64,000 bases of DNA from Auriscalpium vulgare (taxonomy: Eukaryota > Basidiomycota > Agaricomycetes > Russulales > Auriscalpiaceae): NCBI GenBank assembly GCA_019915015.1, contig JAHBBC010000009.1:186001-250000 (forward strand). Reading direction: 5' to 3'. Both the position numbers and the translations under genes were made by a program. Positions within the stretch are counted from its first letter, which is position 1; every line of letters begins with the position of its first letter. This document shows positions 51,961 to 63,150 of this stretch, piece by piece. The notes below the pieces were generated by a model that saw only the letters and a program-made list of their open reading frames with translations, was not told the DNA's origin and made no database searches.

Positions 51961-52420
51961 CGATGCGGGCCGCCGCCGCCGCGGCCGGGCCGCCTGCTCA
52001 TCGTGCAGCCGTTTCGGCCCTCGAGCGACGTCCTCGTTGCCCTCCCGCCGTCCCCTCAGTCCTACCCGTCACGCGTCATCCCCACCACACCGCCACGTCT
52101 CAGACGTACGCAGAAAGTCGACACAGACCCATCCGTCTCGGACACTCGCCTCATCATCAACATCGCTCCCTGCGTCTCGCTCGCGATCGCCTGCCCTCTG
52201 AGTCTCGTCCCACTGCCAGCAAGCTCGGCGAACTCGTATATGATGGCCATCGGTGTACGCGGGCGTCGACGAGTTACTGTATGTATCTGCGTTGCCATTC
52301 TTTTACATTGTGCGGCCCATCGACGTGCTCCTTTGCTTGCAGTTCTGCAAATAGCCGGGGTAGAGGCGGTCTCGGGCTTACACGCTTCAAGCTCGTCGAG
52401 CACACCCTCACAACTGTCGT
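51943..52420 (+). pseudogene. unidentified gene, right member of a head-to-head pair
   Basis: The plus strand repeats the start of the left member: CCCCACCACACCGCC, then TDPSVSDTRLIINIAPCVSL and LPASSANSYMMAIG. Homology fades after about 52250. With 51240-51960 it forms an inverted repeat centred on the GC-rich stretch near 51965. Confidence 0.35.
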
Positions 52421-52699
52421 GCAGTGAACTTGCGGGCGAAGAGCAAGGTGGACATCAAGCAGCACGTGCGCATGGACATTGCGGAAAGATACTTAGGAGG
52501 CACCTCCGCCAGGCTATGCCGCTGCGTCCCCTACCGCCGGCTTATAACCGTCCTTCGCAATGTCCGTAGAATACCACAATCCCAACCAGCGACTGTCAAC
52601 ATCCCAGCCTCGCTCCAATTCCGGCGCGTGGGCGGCGCTCTTCAGCGCGTGCGTACCATGTTATTTCCCCGCTGTTTCCGCTGACTCCTGAGCTCTCCA
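52421..52699. other. no recognisable gene
   Basis: Short flank between the unidentified pair and MFS copy C; no coding signal. Confidence 0.35.
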
Positions 52700-54332
52700 A
52701 AATAGCTGGCTGGCTATCGCGGCAACCGTTGGCTACACATTCACCATTGGAATCTACCAGGATTTATACCCGCGCGAACGTGACCCATTTGCGACAAGCG
52801 CACGCTGGATCGGCGCAATCCAGCTTGTCATCATCCTGGCAGTCAGCCTCCCCGCTGGAATGCGGCACGATTCTGGCTCTGACTTCCTGGACATGTTCTT
52901 CACTGGATATATGTTGTTCTTTGCCGGGTATCTGCCACCTTTGTGCACGCTCACAATTTTGACTTAATGGGCCGACTTGCAGTTTAGCCATACTCATGGC
53001 GAACCAGATAGTCGAGGACAAGGACTTGCTATACATGCAGATCGTTCTGATGGGTGTCGGGGCTGGCATGGTGTACGTCCCGTCCCTGGCCAAGCAGGTA
53101 GACCACTGGGGGCACCGGAGCACGCTCGCTACGGGTTTCACATCCAGCGGTGAGTGGCCGTGCGATATGCGGGAAGCCGTGCTAACGAGGACGTGAAGGG
53201 CTGTTTCTTGGTGGAGCGGTCTGGCCATGGATTCTGCAACGAATCGTGCATAAAGGGGTAGAGTTCGCGCAGACCGTGTCAGTATCGCTGTTTTTTGCGC
53301 TGGTCTTGCTGCTCGTCGCAATGATGTTCTGCCCGATTGCCACTAAGTTGGACACGCCATCCCGGCTGGTGGGGGAGGAGCGGCTGAAAATTAAGGAACT
53401 GCTTACGGACGCTCCCTACATGTGTGTTGTCATGGGGTAAGTCCTGCTTGCAGCCTGCATCGTTTATTTCGCTCACACCAGATGCAGGGGTCTGTTCATG
53501 AACTGGGGGATCTATTTTGCTATTTTGCGTGTCAGTGACCATGCTGCAAAAAATAGCCTTTGAATTATGATCTTTAATCACAGACATTCATCTTCAACCA
53601 TACGTGATCGACCACGGCAAGGATCACAAATCCACATTCCGCACGGTCAGCTCCAACACTTCAACACTTCTGACACCCCCTCATGCTCGCAGATCTCTAT
53701 CCTGTGCGGAGCAGCGATACCTGGATGCGTACTGTCCCCCCTGGCAGCCGAAAAGTGGGGCGCAATGAACGTGTTCACGGGCTCGGCGTTCTGCTGCAGT
53801 GTCATTATCGCGTGTGCATTCCTCCCTGCGACATCCATCGCCGGCATCGTTGGTTTTGCCGCCGTCTTCGGGTTCTTTGTGGGCGCGTGTAAGATCGCTC
53901 GCTCGGTTTATTGTGTCTGCTATGCTAATTCTCTCTCATTTTACGGGCAGGGTTCTCCCTGCTACCGGCTGTCTTCCTCAACATGAGCAAGGGCACGCGA
54001 GAGCTCGGGTGCGTTGCATCACAATGCTAACAGAACACAGTGGCCCGTGGCCATGAAGCTGAAACGCGATTTGTAGAACGCGGATGGGATTCGCATTTGC
54101 TGTGGGCTCCGTCGCATTGCTCACCGGCACACCCATCTACGACCAGCTCGTGCCGACAATTCAGTCGACAAGGCCAATAGCGTTTGGTGCCGTAGTACGC
54201 GCCGTTCTTCGCCTCGCACATACATGCTCATCTAACGGCGGTGTGCTCTAGGCGACGATGACGACGGGCGCGGTTTTGTGCTTGGTGGCGAGGCAGCTAA
54301 TGTTCAGACGGCTGGGCATGCAGATCTCGTGA
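52700..54332 (+). pseudogene. MFS monocarboxylate-type transporter (copy C), 5' truncated
   Basis: Collinear blocks are WLAIAATVGYTFTIGIYQDL, then SARWIGAIQLVIILAVSLPA, LYMQIVLMGVGAGMVYVPSL, HWGHRSTLATGFTSSG, LFFALVLLLVAMMFCPIATK, DAPYMCVVMG, FMNWGIYFAIL, ILCGAAIPGCVLSPLAAEKW, FLPATSIAGIVGFAAVFGFF, GFSLLPAVFLNMSKGTRELG, TRMGFAFAVGSVALLTGTPI and TMTTGAVLCLVARQLM. Most joints are good GT-AG introns (for example GTGAGT/GTGAAG near 53150 and TTGTAG at 54075). The N-tail and TM1 are not found, and the joint around 53600-53690 (YVID.G..., FRTVSSNTS) does not keep frame. It is the least damaged MFS copy here. Substrate unknown; fungal relatives carry monocarboxylates or related acids. Confidence 0.65.
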
Positions 54333-55187
54333 TTCTCTGTCTCAATCCTCCAGATCCACTGTCCGCACGATTATGATGGTTATAATACTTTTTACGGGGC
54401 AAATGGTTGTGCTGGTGCGACTGGAGGTGATGTAGGGTGCGTGTGAACAAACCGTCGCGAAATCGATGTCGGCCTTCACTGGCAAAAGTTTGTGATTGAA
54501 TTACGATTCCTTTGAATCGTTGCTTATGTCATCTACATCCAGCATTTTTTCGACCCCATGCAACGATCATCTGTGTCGCCTTTTTTTGGGAATTCACTCC
54601 CACGCTATGTCCACTCACATCCACTTGCACTTTCACCTTCCTCTCATTTGCCCGGAATGATTCACATACATTGCTCCATTTGCAGTATATTTCAGACCAT
54701 AGAGCACCTACAGAAGCTGCAAAACAGTGATATATTGCAGGGCTTGAACAGCGGTAGCAGAAAGACGATGACATCACTCCGGGTTTTAAACACAATTTAA
54801 GACCCCGGAATGACATCATCGCTGACATTATTACACGTGATCATGTTGATATTATGTTGTTTACTCAAAACGTGCCCCAGCCCAGGGGTCGTAACCTTGC
54901 TCCGGTGCAGGCTCAAGGCTGGCCAGCAGTGACAACCCCATTTGGTGCTTAGTACCGGTGGCTTGAGAGAGCACGCATGTTACCGAAGTGTTTCAGGGAT
55001 AGTGTTATAGCATTAATCAAGTAGTCTTCATCATTATTTCATGTACTTGCAATTGTACAGAGTTACAGGATCATCCAGCCCTGTATTGAGCTTGGAATCG
55101 TACTGCCGCGCTAAGCGTCGGCCCACTCCCAGCAAGTCGGGTGTGAGCAGTATGACTCCGTCCGTATGAGCCTATGAAATAGCTATA
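54333..55187. other. no supported gene
   Basis: AT-richer stretch with short frames only. It contains the imperfect palindrome at 54767-54820 and GGTGCTTAGTACC near 54948, a word also found inverted near 39165. Confidence 0.35.
54767..54820. repeat. 54-bp imperfect palindrome
   Basis: GATGACATCACTCCGGGTTT pairs with the reverse complement of AAGACCCCGGAATGACATCA (plus TC) around a CACAATTT centre. Both arms carry TGACATCA, a CRE-like word. Confidence 0.6.
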
Positions 55188-56860
55188 TTAACCGTCCACA
55201 TATTCCACCAGCACGCGGCCTACAACAGCTTCCACATTGTGCAACCACTGGGGGTCGGCCTTGCAGTGCCGGAGGTGGAGCACGTCAAGTGCGGCACCTC
55301 GCTGATGCCGGTGCTCGAGCTCACGCAAGAGCACGTTGTCAACGCGCATCTCGGAACATGCAGCCCACGAGGACTCCTCGCCAACTCCGTAGCAATACGA
55401 AATGTCCACCTTTTCCAGCTTGAGGATGCGCAGCTGCGGCCATACCAAAATGCCTGCTTCCGCGCGACCGTATGTCCCATCTTCCATGGTGGCAGACAGG
55501 GTTGGGCACAGCAAGATTCCCACATCGGCGGTCGCGTGCAGGGTCTCCAGCTCCGTTGCTGCTCCAAGCACGCCGAGTAAACCATCGGGCGCCGGCATGA
55601 ACAGGCCTTTGTGCCTTTGTGCAACTCCCATCAACAGCGAGAGCCAGTAACGCACCCCCGCTTTCGCACACAGGACAGGCAAAAAGTCCCAGACCGTATC
55701 TTCATAGTTTCTCCATTTATATTCGAAGTTTCTGGGGCACTGCGCATCGAAGTCGGGATCCACGTTGTCGTGGCGTGCATGGATGGTGACTTGACCCCGG
55801 CCCTGTGAGCGAATCTGTATGGCGTGGACAGGATCCGCGGTGTACCCTCGCCCGGGCGCCAGATACGGGAACAGTGCAGCAAATTCGTCCACGCATCCGC
55901 TCGTGGAAGCCGAGACGTGTAGGACGACGGTGTCGGGTACGCGCACATGATGGAGGATGCCGAGGCACTGTATCATCGTGCCGTTGATTTTCAGGAAGGA
56001 CAATGAGGGCAGGTTGACGATCTGGGATGGGCTTGGGGAATATGGTGCAGAGGCGAACGGGTAGAAACAGTCCTCCAAGATAAGCGTCTCGATGCACGAA
56101 AGCCGCTGCAGTGCTGCGATGCAGTCATGGTGATAGTGTGGAAGCTAAGAGACGTCGGATACTTCCAGATGCACGAGGTTGGGGGAAAAGAATGACAACG
56201 GTAATACGTGGGCACCGCGGATGGTCAGGTGGCGCAGGCGAGGTGCACAGTTTGTGAAGAGCGCCTCACGAGGCAGATAATTCTGCAGGTCGATGAAGCT
56301 GGGCTTAGCTGGCAACCTCGAGGATTGGGGCTGGTTTGGAAAGGAGGCGGCAAAGATCAGTAGCACTGCCGCAGAATGTGAACCTTGACAACTGGATAGA
56401 TCGGACTTGCTCGAGGGTGTCGAATGGCAGTTGCCATGCCTGCTCGCTTCGTAGAGGTGGCCAAATCGGAGGTGAACAGGAAAGTGAGAGTGGGAGATGC
56501 CGAGACCGTGCGAGCATCGCACGGGCCCACTGCGGGGACAGCGGGAGGACAAAGTCGCCAAAGCATGGGACAGGACTCGGAGAGCATTATGTGTCTCCAG
56601 CGTCGGCAAACCCATGAGAAATGAACCCATGGTACACTCGGCAGCGGGAGGTAGCACATGGATCGGATTTTTTGGTAGAATTCATTGCCCACACAATACG
56701 AGAAAATGGTGACCAGAAGTTCGGATGGAAGGCGCGACACAGGCGCGGACGCATTGAGACGGGCATCCACGATGGAAAGCAGGGATCTGATTGCGATCCT
56801 TTCATTGCGCAGCGCAAGTATCATTTCCGGGGAGCCACTGTGGACACTAGACAGTTGCGA
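55188..56860 (-). pseudogene. F-box/LRR-like gene with frameshifts
   Basis: The minus strand carries the whole gene in three frames. Frame one has MILALRNERIAIRSLLSIVD, SRLPSELLVTIFSYCVGNEF and WVHFSWVCRRWRHIML. A shift then gives FVLPLSPQWARAMLARSR and LEQVRSIQLSRFTF. Another shift leads past PREALFTNCAPRLRHLTIRG. A last open frame of 296 codons (56078-55188) holds LPSLSFLKINGTMIQCLGIL, ADPVHAIQIRSQG and VDNVLLRELEHRHQRGAALD and ends GRVLVEYVDG. At least two frameshifts and a stop (after LEVSDVS) separate them. It is the closest relative of the 10390-12060 pseudogene. The long intact C-terminal frame suggests recent decay. Confidence 0.7.
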
Positions 56861-57690
56861 ACTAAGGGTTGACAGCCAAGCTTCCGTCGTGCTGGGAGGA
56901 GCGCTGCGGGAGATGGTGAGTCAGAAACCGGGAAGAGAGACATCGTCGCATACCTGTCGGCAAGACGATGCACTTCCTGACTGTCCATGTCCATGCTCTT
57001 TTTTCAACAGGCCGCTACGAGTAGTCGTCTTGACCCTGACTGCTGAGCCGAGAGGTTAGTTTGGCGCAAGACTCCAAGAGCGCGAAGTGGCTGGCAGTCA
57101 CTTTCACGTCGCGTGCTAGAAAACGCGTCCTCCAGTCCAAGGGATGCGACAGCACGTCGAAATGTTTTGGTGGTTGTATGTGCGTCGTGGCCGTCAGAGG
57201 GAGGATGACACTGAGCTGGCAGAGTAACCGACGGGCTCGGCGCTCGAGCGCTCGTCAAGCGCACCGGCCAAGCGGGTACAGGTGTTTGCATATTGTTCTG
57301 CAGCTCCGAGAGCCGCGATTTCGCCTTGCGTGACATTTTCGAGCTCTGACTGAGGCTGTGTGCGCGCGCTTCCTCAGTATCTTCCGTCGTCAGTTGTCAG
57401 TACCTTCCGTCGTCAGTGTTTACCACGACGTCTGCGACCCGTCTACTCTCGCAAAACCCGCCCGAGCACACTGTCTGCACTTCCTTATAGAACGCGACCT
57501 TCCCTCCCGCCGCAGTCAAGCCCTCATACTCTGCCAAGGTACAAGTCTCGACTGTCCTCCAAAGGTACGCGACTAGCTCCCCTTCAGCTGTCTCGGGGCT
57601 GAAAATATTGCCGTGGGTTCCCTGAATTTAGTCGGGAGCATGCAGATATGGCTTGTCGTACGATTCCATGGATGGAGGGTCCCGCTCAAT
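56861..57690. other. no supported gene
   Basis: Short frames in both orientations. A 21-bp near-repeat (CAGTATCTTCCGTCGTCAGT, then CAGTACCTTCCGTCGTCAGT) lies at about 57376-57418. The 3' part is the upstream region of the 57770 gene. Confidence 0.35.
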
Positions 57691-57696
57691 GAGCAG

Positions 57697-57703
57697 TATA
57701 AAA
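57697..57703 (+). promoter_or_regulatory. TATA box candidate for the 57770 gene
   Basis: TATAAAA lies 67 bp upstream of the ATG at 57770. Confidence 0.5.
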
Positions 57704-57769
57704 TGCCAGCCTTGCGATGGTACGTTGTCAGCCTTCAGACAGTCGCTCTACCTTCGATTCGAACTCATC

Positions 57770-59663
57770 ATGTCTCTCAAGATCACAATTCCTGGACTCG
57801 GCGCTCGGAAGTCAGCAACTGTGCCTCCAAGTGGGCCCGCAGTCGCTGCACCTGTAGCGGTGGTGCCACCTCCGTATGTGCCGCCGTCCGAAGGCTGGCT
57901 TCGCAACCCCGCATTCATAGGTTCGTGATTGAGTTCTTCAATATGTGTGATGCTCAAATGTGCTTGTAGATGGGGGAGTGAATCCGCCTCGGTTCTACCA
58001 CTCGCCGGCGGAAATCGAGGCTGCTCTCCAAGAGGCGATCGCTCATGGTGTCAAAATACCTGCACGGGCTCCGACTCCTTTTGCAGACATACCAGACAGT
58101 AAGTAATATCCTGCTCAACCATTGATTACTGCTGACGCTTCCTTTCCTAGTTACTTATCCTGTCTCCAATGCCGTTGCCACGAGCACCAGTGCCGCGCAA
58201 AATCCCGTACTCGGGCAAAATAGTACGTCACATCTAGCGTTTCTATGTCTCAACACGCTCAGACATACATGCAGACCCTTCTGCCCACTCTGTTTACGTC
58301 ACGCGGCACTTCTCATCGGTCGACATGGCGGCGGCCGCTCGTGGAGGCAAGATCGTGTTGAAGCGCAGCAAGGACACCAAACTCGACTTCCTTGAGCTTC
58401 AAGAGAAGACCACCCGGATGCGATTTATCGAGTCGTTTCTCAGCACGCACTCGATCGCCGAGCAGTACAACGCCGGTCCCATCTCCGGGCCGTCGTTCAA
58501 GCTATCGTGGACTGGATCTAAGTAGGTTTGCCAGCTTTATTAGAGCGACACAAGTCTGACTTATGCATGCAGCGGCGACAAGGCCGGGGCCCTCACCATC
58601 CTAACGGATTTGGACTTCGAGAAGGCCCTGGTGGCCTTGCTCCGGAAGGATAGGAAAACCTGCTCGGTCAGCGTAGAATTCGACACGGACCAGATGGAGG
58701 GCTTCCGAACGAAGGTCTGTTTTCAGTTGCAATGTCTTTCTTCAGTAGCTAATTATAGTCTAGATTGTTGCTACAGAACTCCTTCCGAGCATGGCCACCG
58801 ACGAACTGACTCAAGGCACAGCGGTACGTTATGACCTCTGTGCTCCACGCAACGGCCTTCTTATATGATATAGGTCCCCACTGTGGGCGCCTTCAGTGAC
58901 GCGGCACAGCTCCACGGTGCCATCATCATGGAACTCAAGAAGACTCACTCCTGTCAGACACATCTTGGAGAGCACAACGAGCCCGGCCACTGCTACGTTG
59001 CGCCGACCGGCGAGCACATCGGCCTCAACAGCCGAAAGCTGAAGTTATGGTCGGCCGCCATTGTAAGTCCCCCCGTGATGTCATACCTGCCATTCTCTGA
59101 TGGATTTCTGACAGGCTGCGCATGATGCGACGAAGCATGTGCCACCGAACACCGAAGACTTTGACACCGCCCGTGACGGACGTACATCGAATGTACGGGC
59201 ACGCGGACGATCGGGGCCTTACCCGACCCCCGTGGCTGGGCCGAGTACTCCAACGGGCACGTCCGACATGCTCGTCGCGGCGTTGATAGGTGCCATCACG
59301 GGGAAGCGCGCGCATTCGCGCTCACCGTCCCCTGATGCCAGACGCTCTCGTGTCCCACGCACTCCGACTCGCCCTCGCATCCTCCCTGCACCATTCTCTC
59401 CCCTTCCAAAGGCTGGCTACGAGCTCCGAGCATGCCTGCGCGACTTTGTCGACGAAAAGGGCATCGATCTCACCGGTTGCGAGGATGGTCTCCTCACCCT
59501 CGAATTCACCCCCAATGTCATCCCGCACGTCTCCGCCACCCGCTTGTGTGAAGTTACGGGTGCTGTCGAGGGCCGGGTCATCAAACTTCAGACCTTTTGC
59601 ACGAGCTGGTGTGCGCGGCTTGACGAGAAGCGCGCTTACCATTCTCGTCGTGCGGAGGAGTGA
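57770..59663 (+). CDS. orphan agaricomycete-type protein, eight exons
   Basis: Exons are 57770-57920, 57970-58098, 58151-58222, 58275-58521, 58573-58714, 58777-58823, 58874-59062 and 59115-59663. The N-terminus is Pro/Val-rich (MSLKITIPGLGARKSATVPP). The middle holds KIVLKRSKDTKLDFLELQEK and DLDFEKALVALLRKDRKT. The most conserved-looking segment is GEHNEPGHCYVAPTGEHIGL, NSRKLKLWSAAI and HDATKHVPPNTEDFD, a pattern I recall from uncharacterised basidiomycete proteins. The tail has RSPSPDARRSRVPRTPTRPR and a folded end (LEFTPNVIPHVSATRLCEV). Exons 1-5 are phase-consistent (741 nt), but exon 6 needs a 1-nt shift to read LLPSMATDELTQGTA, so a frameshift or unusual splice exists there. It converges on the Tc1/mariner remnant, 115 bp away. 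Confidence 0.6.
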
Positions 59664-60244
59664 GTAGGCCTTAAGATTTACCGGACATTTTTCTTTCCGA
59701 AGCTCGCCAATGCTTGAGCACATTTCATCTCTTATACCACCCCCACTCAATTGATTTAGACGTAAATTACTAGCCAGTTTAATTAAATGAGTATCCGCAG
59801 TTGACAATCCATTCCCGTGCTTTTGCACTCGACACTGAGGCTATGGCCCGCTCAATTAACCAGGGCCTGACTGTCTTCCTAATGGCTTCATCTTCGTGGC
59901 GACGGAGCCATGCTTTCACAGAGGAAAAAGCTTGCTCAATGGGATTGAGATCGGGCGAGTACGGAGGCAGATACACCAATCGAGCACCTAGTCGTGATCA
60001 GATGAGCTTCGGATCACACGTCATGCAACAACGTACCACACTCATCGCAGACGATGCGACGGACCTCCGCGTCGTGATGGATTGCGCAGTTATTGAAGAC
60101 AACGACACTGCGCGGGCCCGGATACGGTGTCAAGCATGGAGCCTTGAGAGAAAATCAGTGATGGAATGCAGGACTTGAAGGAAATCAATTAGTCTCCGTG
60201 GCTGACCTTACCACAGAAGACAGTCGTTCTGTTCTGTAAGGTCT

Positions 60245-60283
60245 GCATCAAAATTACAGGGTCTGGCGGGGCAACCCCCTTCG
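60245..60283 (+). repeat. left TIR of the element inside Tc1/mariner
   Basis: 39 bp, about 35 matching the reverse complement of 61946-61984. Confidence 0.7.
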
Positions 60284-61945
60284 GGGATTGCCGTAGAAAT
60301 CGTTGGTGTCTTGCCAGGCACAGATGGCGGTTGTGTCAGCAGAATTACCCTCTCGCGTCATCACAAGCAGTCATACCACCAGATTCCTGCGGCAAAAATG
60401 TACTACTGATACTGTATACACGACGCAAGGCACGTCAGAGCCTGACAATAGTAATGTACATGTGGAGAAAGCGCCGCGGCCGAGGGAGGCCAGACTAACC
60501 AAGCTTGACACACATCCGAGTCGGCCCCACAGCGCGTGCAAGAAGTGAACGCCCGCTAGAGGGAGTTGCGCGGGAGCGGATGTGCTCAGCGGCGGGGTAA
60601 AGCACGCCGAGCGTGCGGATAGCCCAAGTGCGAGCTGCACCGCGCATTCGAGTGTGACGTCCGTGGCGGTGAGAGCGCCAGACCCGGGTGTGTGAGCCAT
60701 GGAAGACTACAACGCGCGAGGGCAAGCCGGAACTCACAGAAGTGATTGAGGAGAACAACGTAGGGCCAGGGCCGATGGGAATGAGTCGGACGCGGACGGG
60801 CGGTGCACGCAAAAGAATGGCATGCAATCGCCGTCGGGCTGGCTGTCGAGCCATGTCGGGCAGGCACGAGGTCCGCGCCGATGACGAACGATACCGCGGT
60901 GTGGGCCTGGAAGAGCGCAACGCTGGCGAGGGCCGGGACGCTGCTGAGAACTTTCCAAGGCCCGGTCCTTCTGTACTCGAAGGCGAGTTTCGTGATGAGT
61001 TCGTTGAAGACTCTCCGTTGCCCGCTCCCAGGGCACAGTGAAGTGGCGAAGAGGTGAGTGGTCGGTGAAGTAACATGAGACAGGCCTGTGCAAAGCCGCC
61101 AGCGTGGCGAGAGCGAGAATACGAGACCATCGCAGGAAGGAGTTCCGAGTGGGCCGAGGCTGCACGTTGCGGACCCGGATGTCCGAGTCGCCTGGAGAGT
61201 TCTTGAGCACCATCCCGATTTTGTACACCCTGTGAACCCGAAGTAAAGCGCGGCGCAACGAGCCGATGTGCACGGCACTGAGCTGTGGGCTTCAGTGTCC
61301 CGTGGTCACCGCGCCGCACTGGATTTGCACGATTGCTGCGGTAGCGTGCGCCAAACTAAAAGCGCTACGAAAAGAATTGGGGCAATTTTCCTGCGAAGAA
61401 GGACGGCTCGAAACGCAGTAATGATGAAAATCAGCAAGTGGTATGTGACTTGGGAACGCGACGGCCTCTAAGTTGAATGGGAGATTATCCTTGATTCGTC
61501 CCACTTCAGCGCGTGAGCAGACTCAACCGTGATGCGGTTTTCCTCCCTGGCACATGTCGCGCGTGCACACTGGTGACTCCGCGTAAAATCAGTAGCTTTC
61601 CGTTGACGATGACGAGTCAATCACGCATCTTGCACGCACCTCCCATGTGAGGGCTCCTTCAAGTTTGTGCTGCAACAGTACAAGGCATCTCGTTCGCAAT
61701 CTCCCGATCGCCTTGGGGAGCAGCTGAGATGTCTCGAGGATCATTTTGAGAGGCCTTAGGTAGCAAGAAAGGTGCGGCATATGGAGAGCAGGGACGAAAT
61801 TTGTCCGGTACGCTCTGTGACAGCGAGTGACTATCGTGACAACGCGTCCACGAAACGATCAACGCGCTCAACTCACGTGGCTTCGCTGACTGTTTTGTCT
61901 TACGAGGGCTGCTGATGCGCGCGGAGGGTCCTACCAAAAAAGGTG

Positions 61946-61984
61946 CGAAGGGGGTTGCCCACCAAGGCCCTGTAATTTTGATGC
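61946..61984 (-). repeat. right TIR of the element inside Tc1/mariner
   Basis: Partner of 60245-60283; mismatches are confined to an 8-bp central block (TCTGGCGG against CCTTGGTG). Confidence 0.7.
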
Positions 61985-62656
61985 AGCCTAGAAATCAATT
62001 ACCAATTGCTCGCGCAGGAACCTGATGAACTTCTCCTTGTTCACGGAGCCCTCGAAAATGTCCAAGGCAATGATGCCATCACAGGTCAGTGCAGGGAGCA
62101 CTGAGAAGCGCTCCCCACGCATGAATGTCGCGCGGCGGACACATGCGCGCCCTGCAACAGCCCAACCAGCTGTCCGCTGATTGGTGGTGTCATCGACACT
62201 TGATTCATCGAGCCATACAAAGTACTGGGCTGGTATGTCCCCATACTCTGCTTGCCATGTAGCCCGCAAGAGCTCGTTCCGCTCAGCGGCTGCTTTTGCG
62301 ACACTTTTGTGGGTCTTCCCAGTTCTCTTGATGGTGCGGGAGATTGTGGCGATGGAAGTGTCTACCTGACGGTGGAGGAGAAGGCGGGACTGGATCTCGT
62401 CGAGGAAGATGCAGGGGTTTGCTGTGATCAGCGATGAGATGTAGTCGACATCTTCGGTGCGAAGTGACCGTCGACGGCCCGTCGGGCGTGCGAATGGATT
62501 GTCGACAAGGCCGTATGTGCGATGGAGTCGAAGGATGTCGTATACAGTGCGCACAGAGCAATGTGCGAGTTCGGCTATCTCTTCAACTGTCTTGTTTTGC
62601 TCTGTCCGCCAGGACACTATGAGGGATTTGACTTGCGGCGAGATGCGAGGTGCCAT

Positions 62657-62779
62657 GGCAGACAGCGCAGAGTTGTCGCGCGTCGACAAATCTGGGCCAA
62701 ATCGGGCACGGCACTGTGACCCGAGCGTGACCCGGCCCAGCCACGTCTCCATCAGCAAAATCGAAATATTTTTATGTAG
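62657..62779. other. upstream flank of the Tc1/mariner transposase
   Basis: No separate gene. The frame continues upstream from MAPRIS without domain content. Confidence 0.35.
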
Positions 62780-63150
62780 CATTATAATCGATTATAATGG
62801 CTATAATCCGACCTTTCGCTGTAATGCGCTGGAATCCGGTAGGGGGCATTATAGCCGATAAGCATAATGCTCTTTTGGCTGTGATTCAGCCGCCCTGGTT
62901 ATGATACGACGCCCTGTTCATAATTCTGCGCTTATATTATAGGGATCCAGGCACATTATAATCAATTATCACGCGAGTGAGAACATCATAATGAGATCAT
63001 ATTGAGGGGCGCCGGTACAAAATTACAGCCGATTATAATGAACGACGGACAGGGACGAGAGTATATAATGCAGTAATAAAGGTCGGGGATACCGTACGAT
63101 CAGAAAGAATTATAGCCGATTATGATGCACGCACGAGAGCCGATAATGCA
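62780..63150. repeat. cluster of AT-rich palindromic motifs
   Basis: A perfect 20-bp palindrome CATTATAATCGATTATAATG (62780-62799) is followed by related copies at 62846-62870 (GCATTATAGCCGATAAGCAT), 62954-62969, 63022-63040 (ATTACAGCCGATTATAATG), 63109-63128 (ATTATAGCCGATTATGATGC) and 63138-63150 (AGCCGATAATGCA). All share the core TTA(T/C)A(A/G)(T/C)C(G/A)AT(T/A)AT. The rest of the stretch holds nothing else. Confidence 0.65.

Larger units (their letters stand above)
60192..61990. mobile_element. TIR element inserted in the Tc1/mariner transposase
   Basis: Two 39-bp inverted repeats (60245-60283 and 61946-61984) both begin GCATCAAAATTACAGGG and end GGCAACCCCCTTCG. GAAATCAATTA occurs on both sides (60181-60191 and 61991-62001) and continues the transposase frame from VIDF to LQVL, which proves an insertion. 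On the left 53 bp separate the 11-bp repeat from the TIR, on the right only 6 bp. A reading with TA duplications (60237-60238 and 61989-61990) is also possible. The interior shows a decayed membrane-protein-like frame on the minus strand (VFNELITKLAFEYRRTGPWK, VALFQAHTAVSFVIGADLV) and no transposase. The family is undetermined: Mutator-like by duplication length, Tc1-like by TA. Confidence 0.6.
59779..62656 (-). pseudogene. Tc1/mariner transposase, split and decayed
   Basis: N-terminal part 62656-61991: MAPRISPQVKSLIVSWRTEQ and an HTH (TVEEIAELAHCSVRTVYDIL), then GRRRSLRTEDVDYISSLI and the first catalytic D in FVWLDESSVDD, stopping at REQLVIDF where the inserted element begins. C-terminal part 60190-59779: LQVLHSITDFLSRLH, then in another frame PGPRSVVVFNNCAIHHDAEV, and finally LVYLPPYSPDLNPIEQAF with the last catalytic acid. 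Where the family has D-N (second catalytic Asp) this copy reads N-N. With at least two frameshifts, that lost Asp and the insertion, it is dead. The start is the MAPRIS methionine, as in related DDE_3-type proteins; upstream frame extends to 62782. Confidence 0.8.

Noticed and set aside
60495..61319. 274-codon Ser/Arg-rich minus-strand frame
   Set aside because: Another frame of the same strand looks more protein-like (LAFEYRRTGPWK) and is itself broken; this one looks like a shadow.
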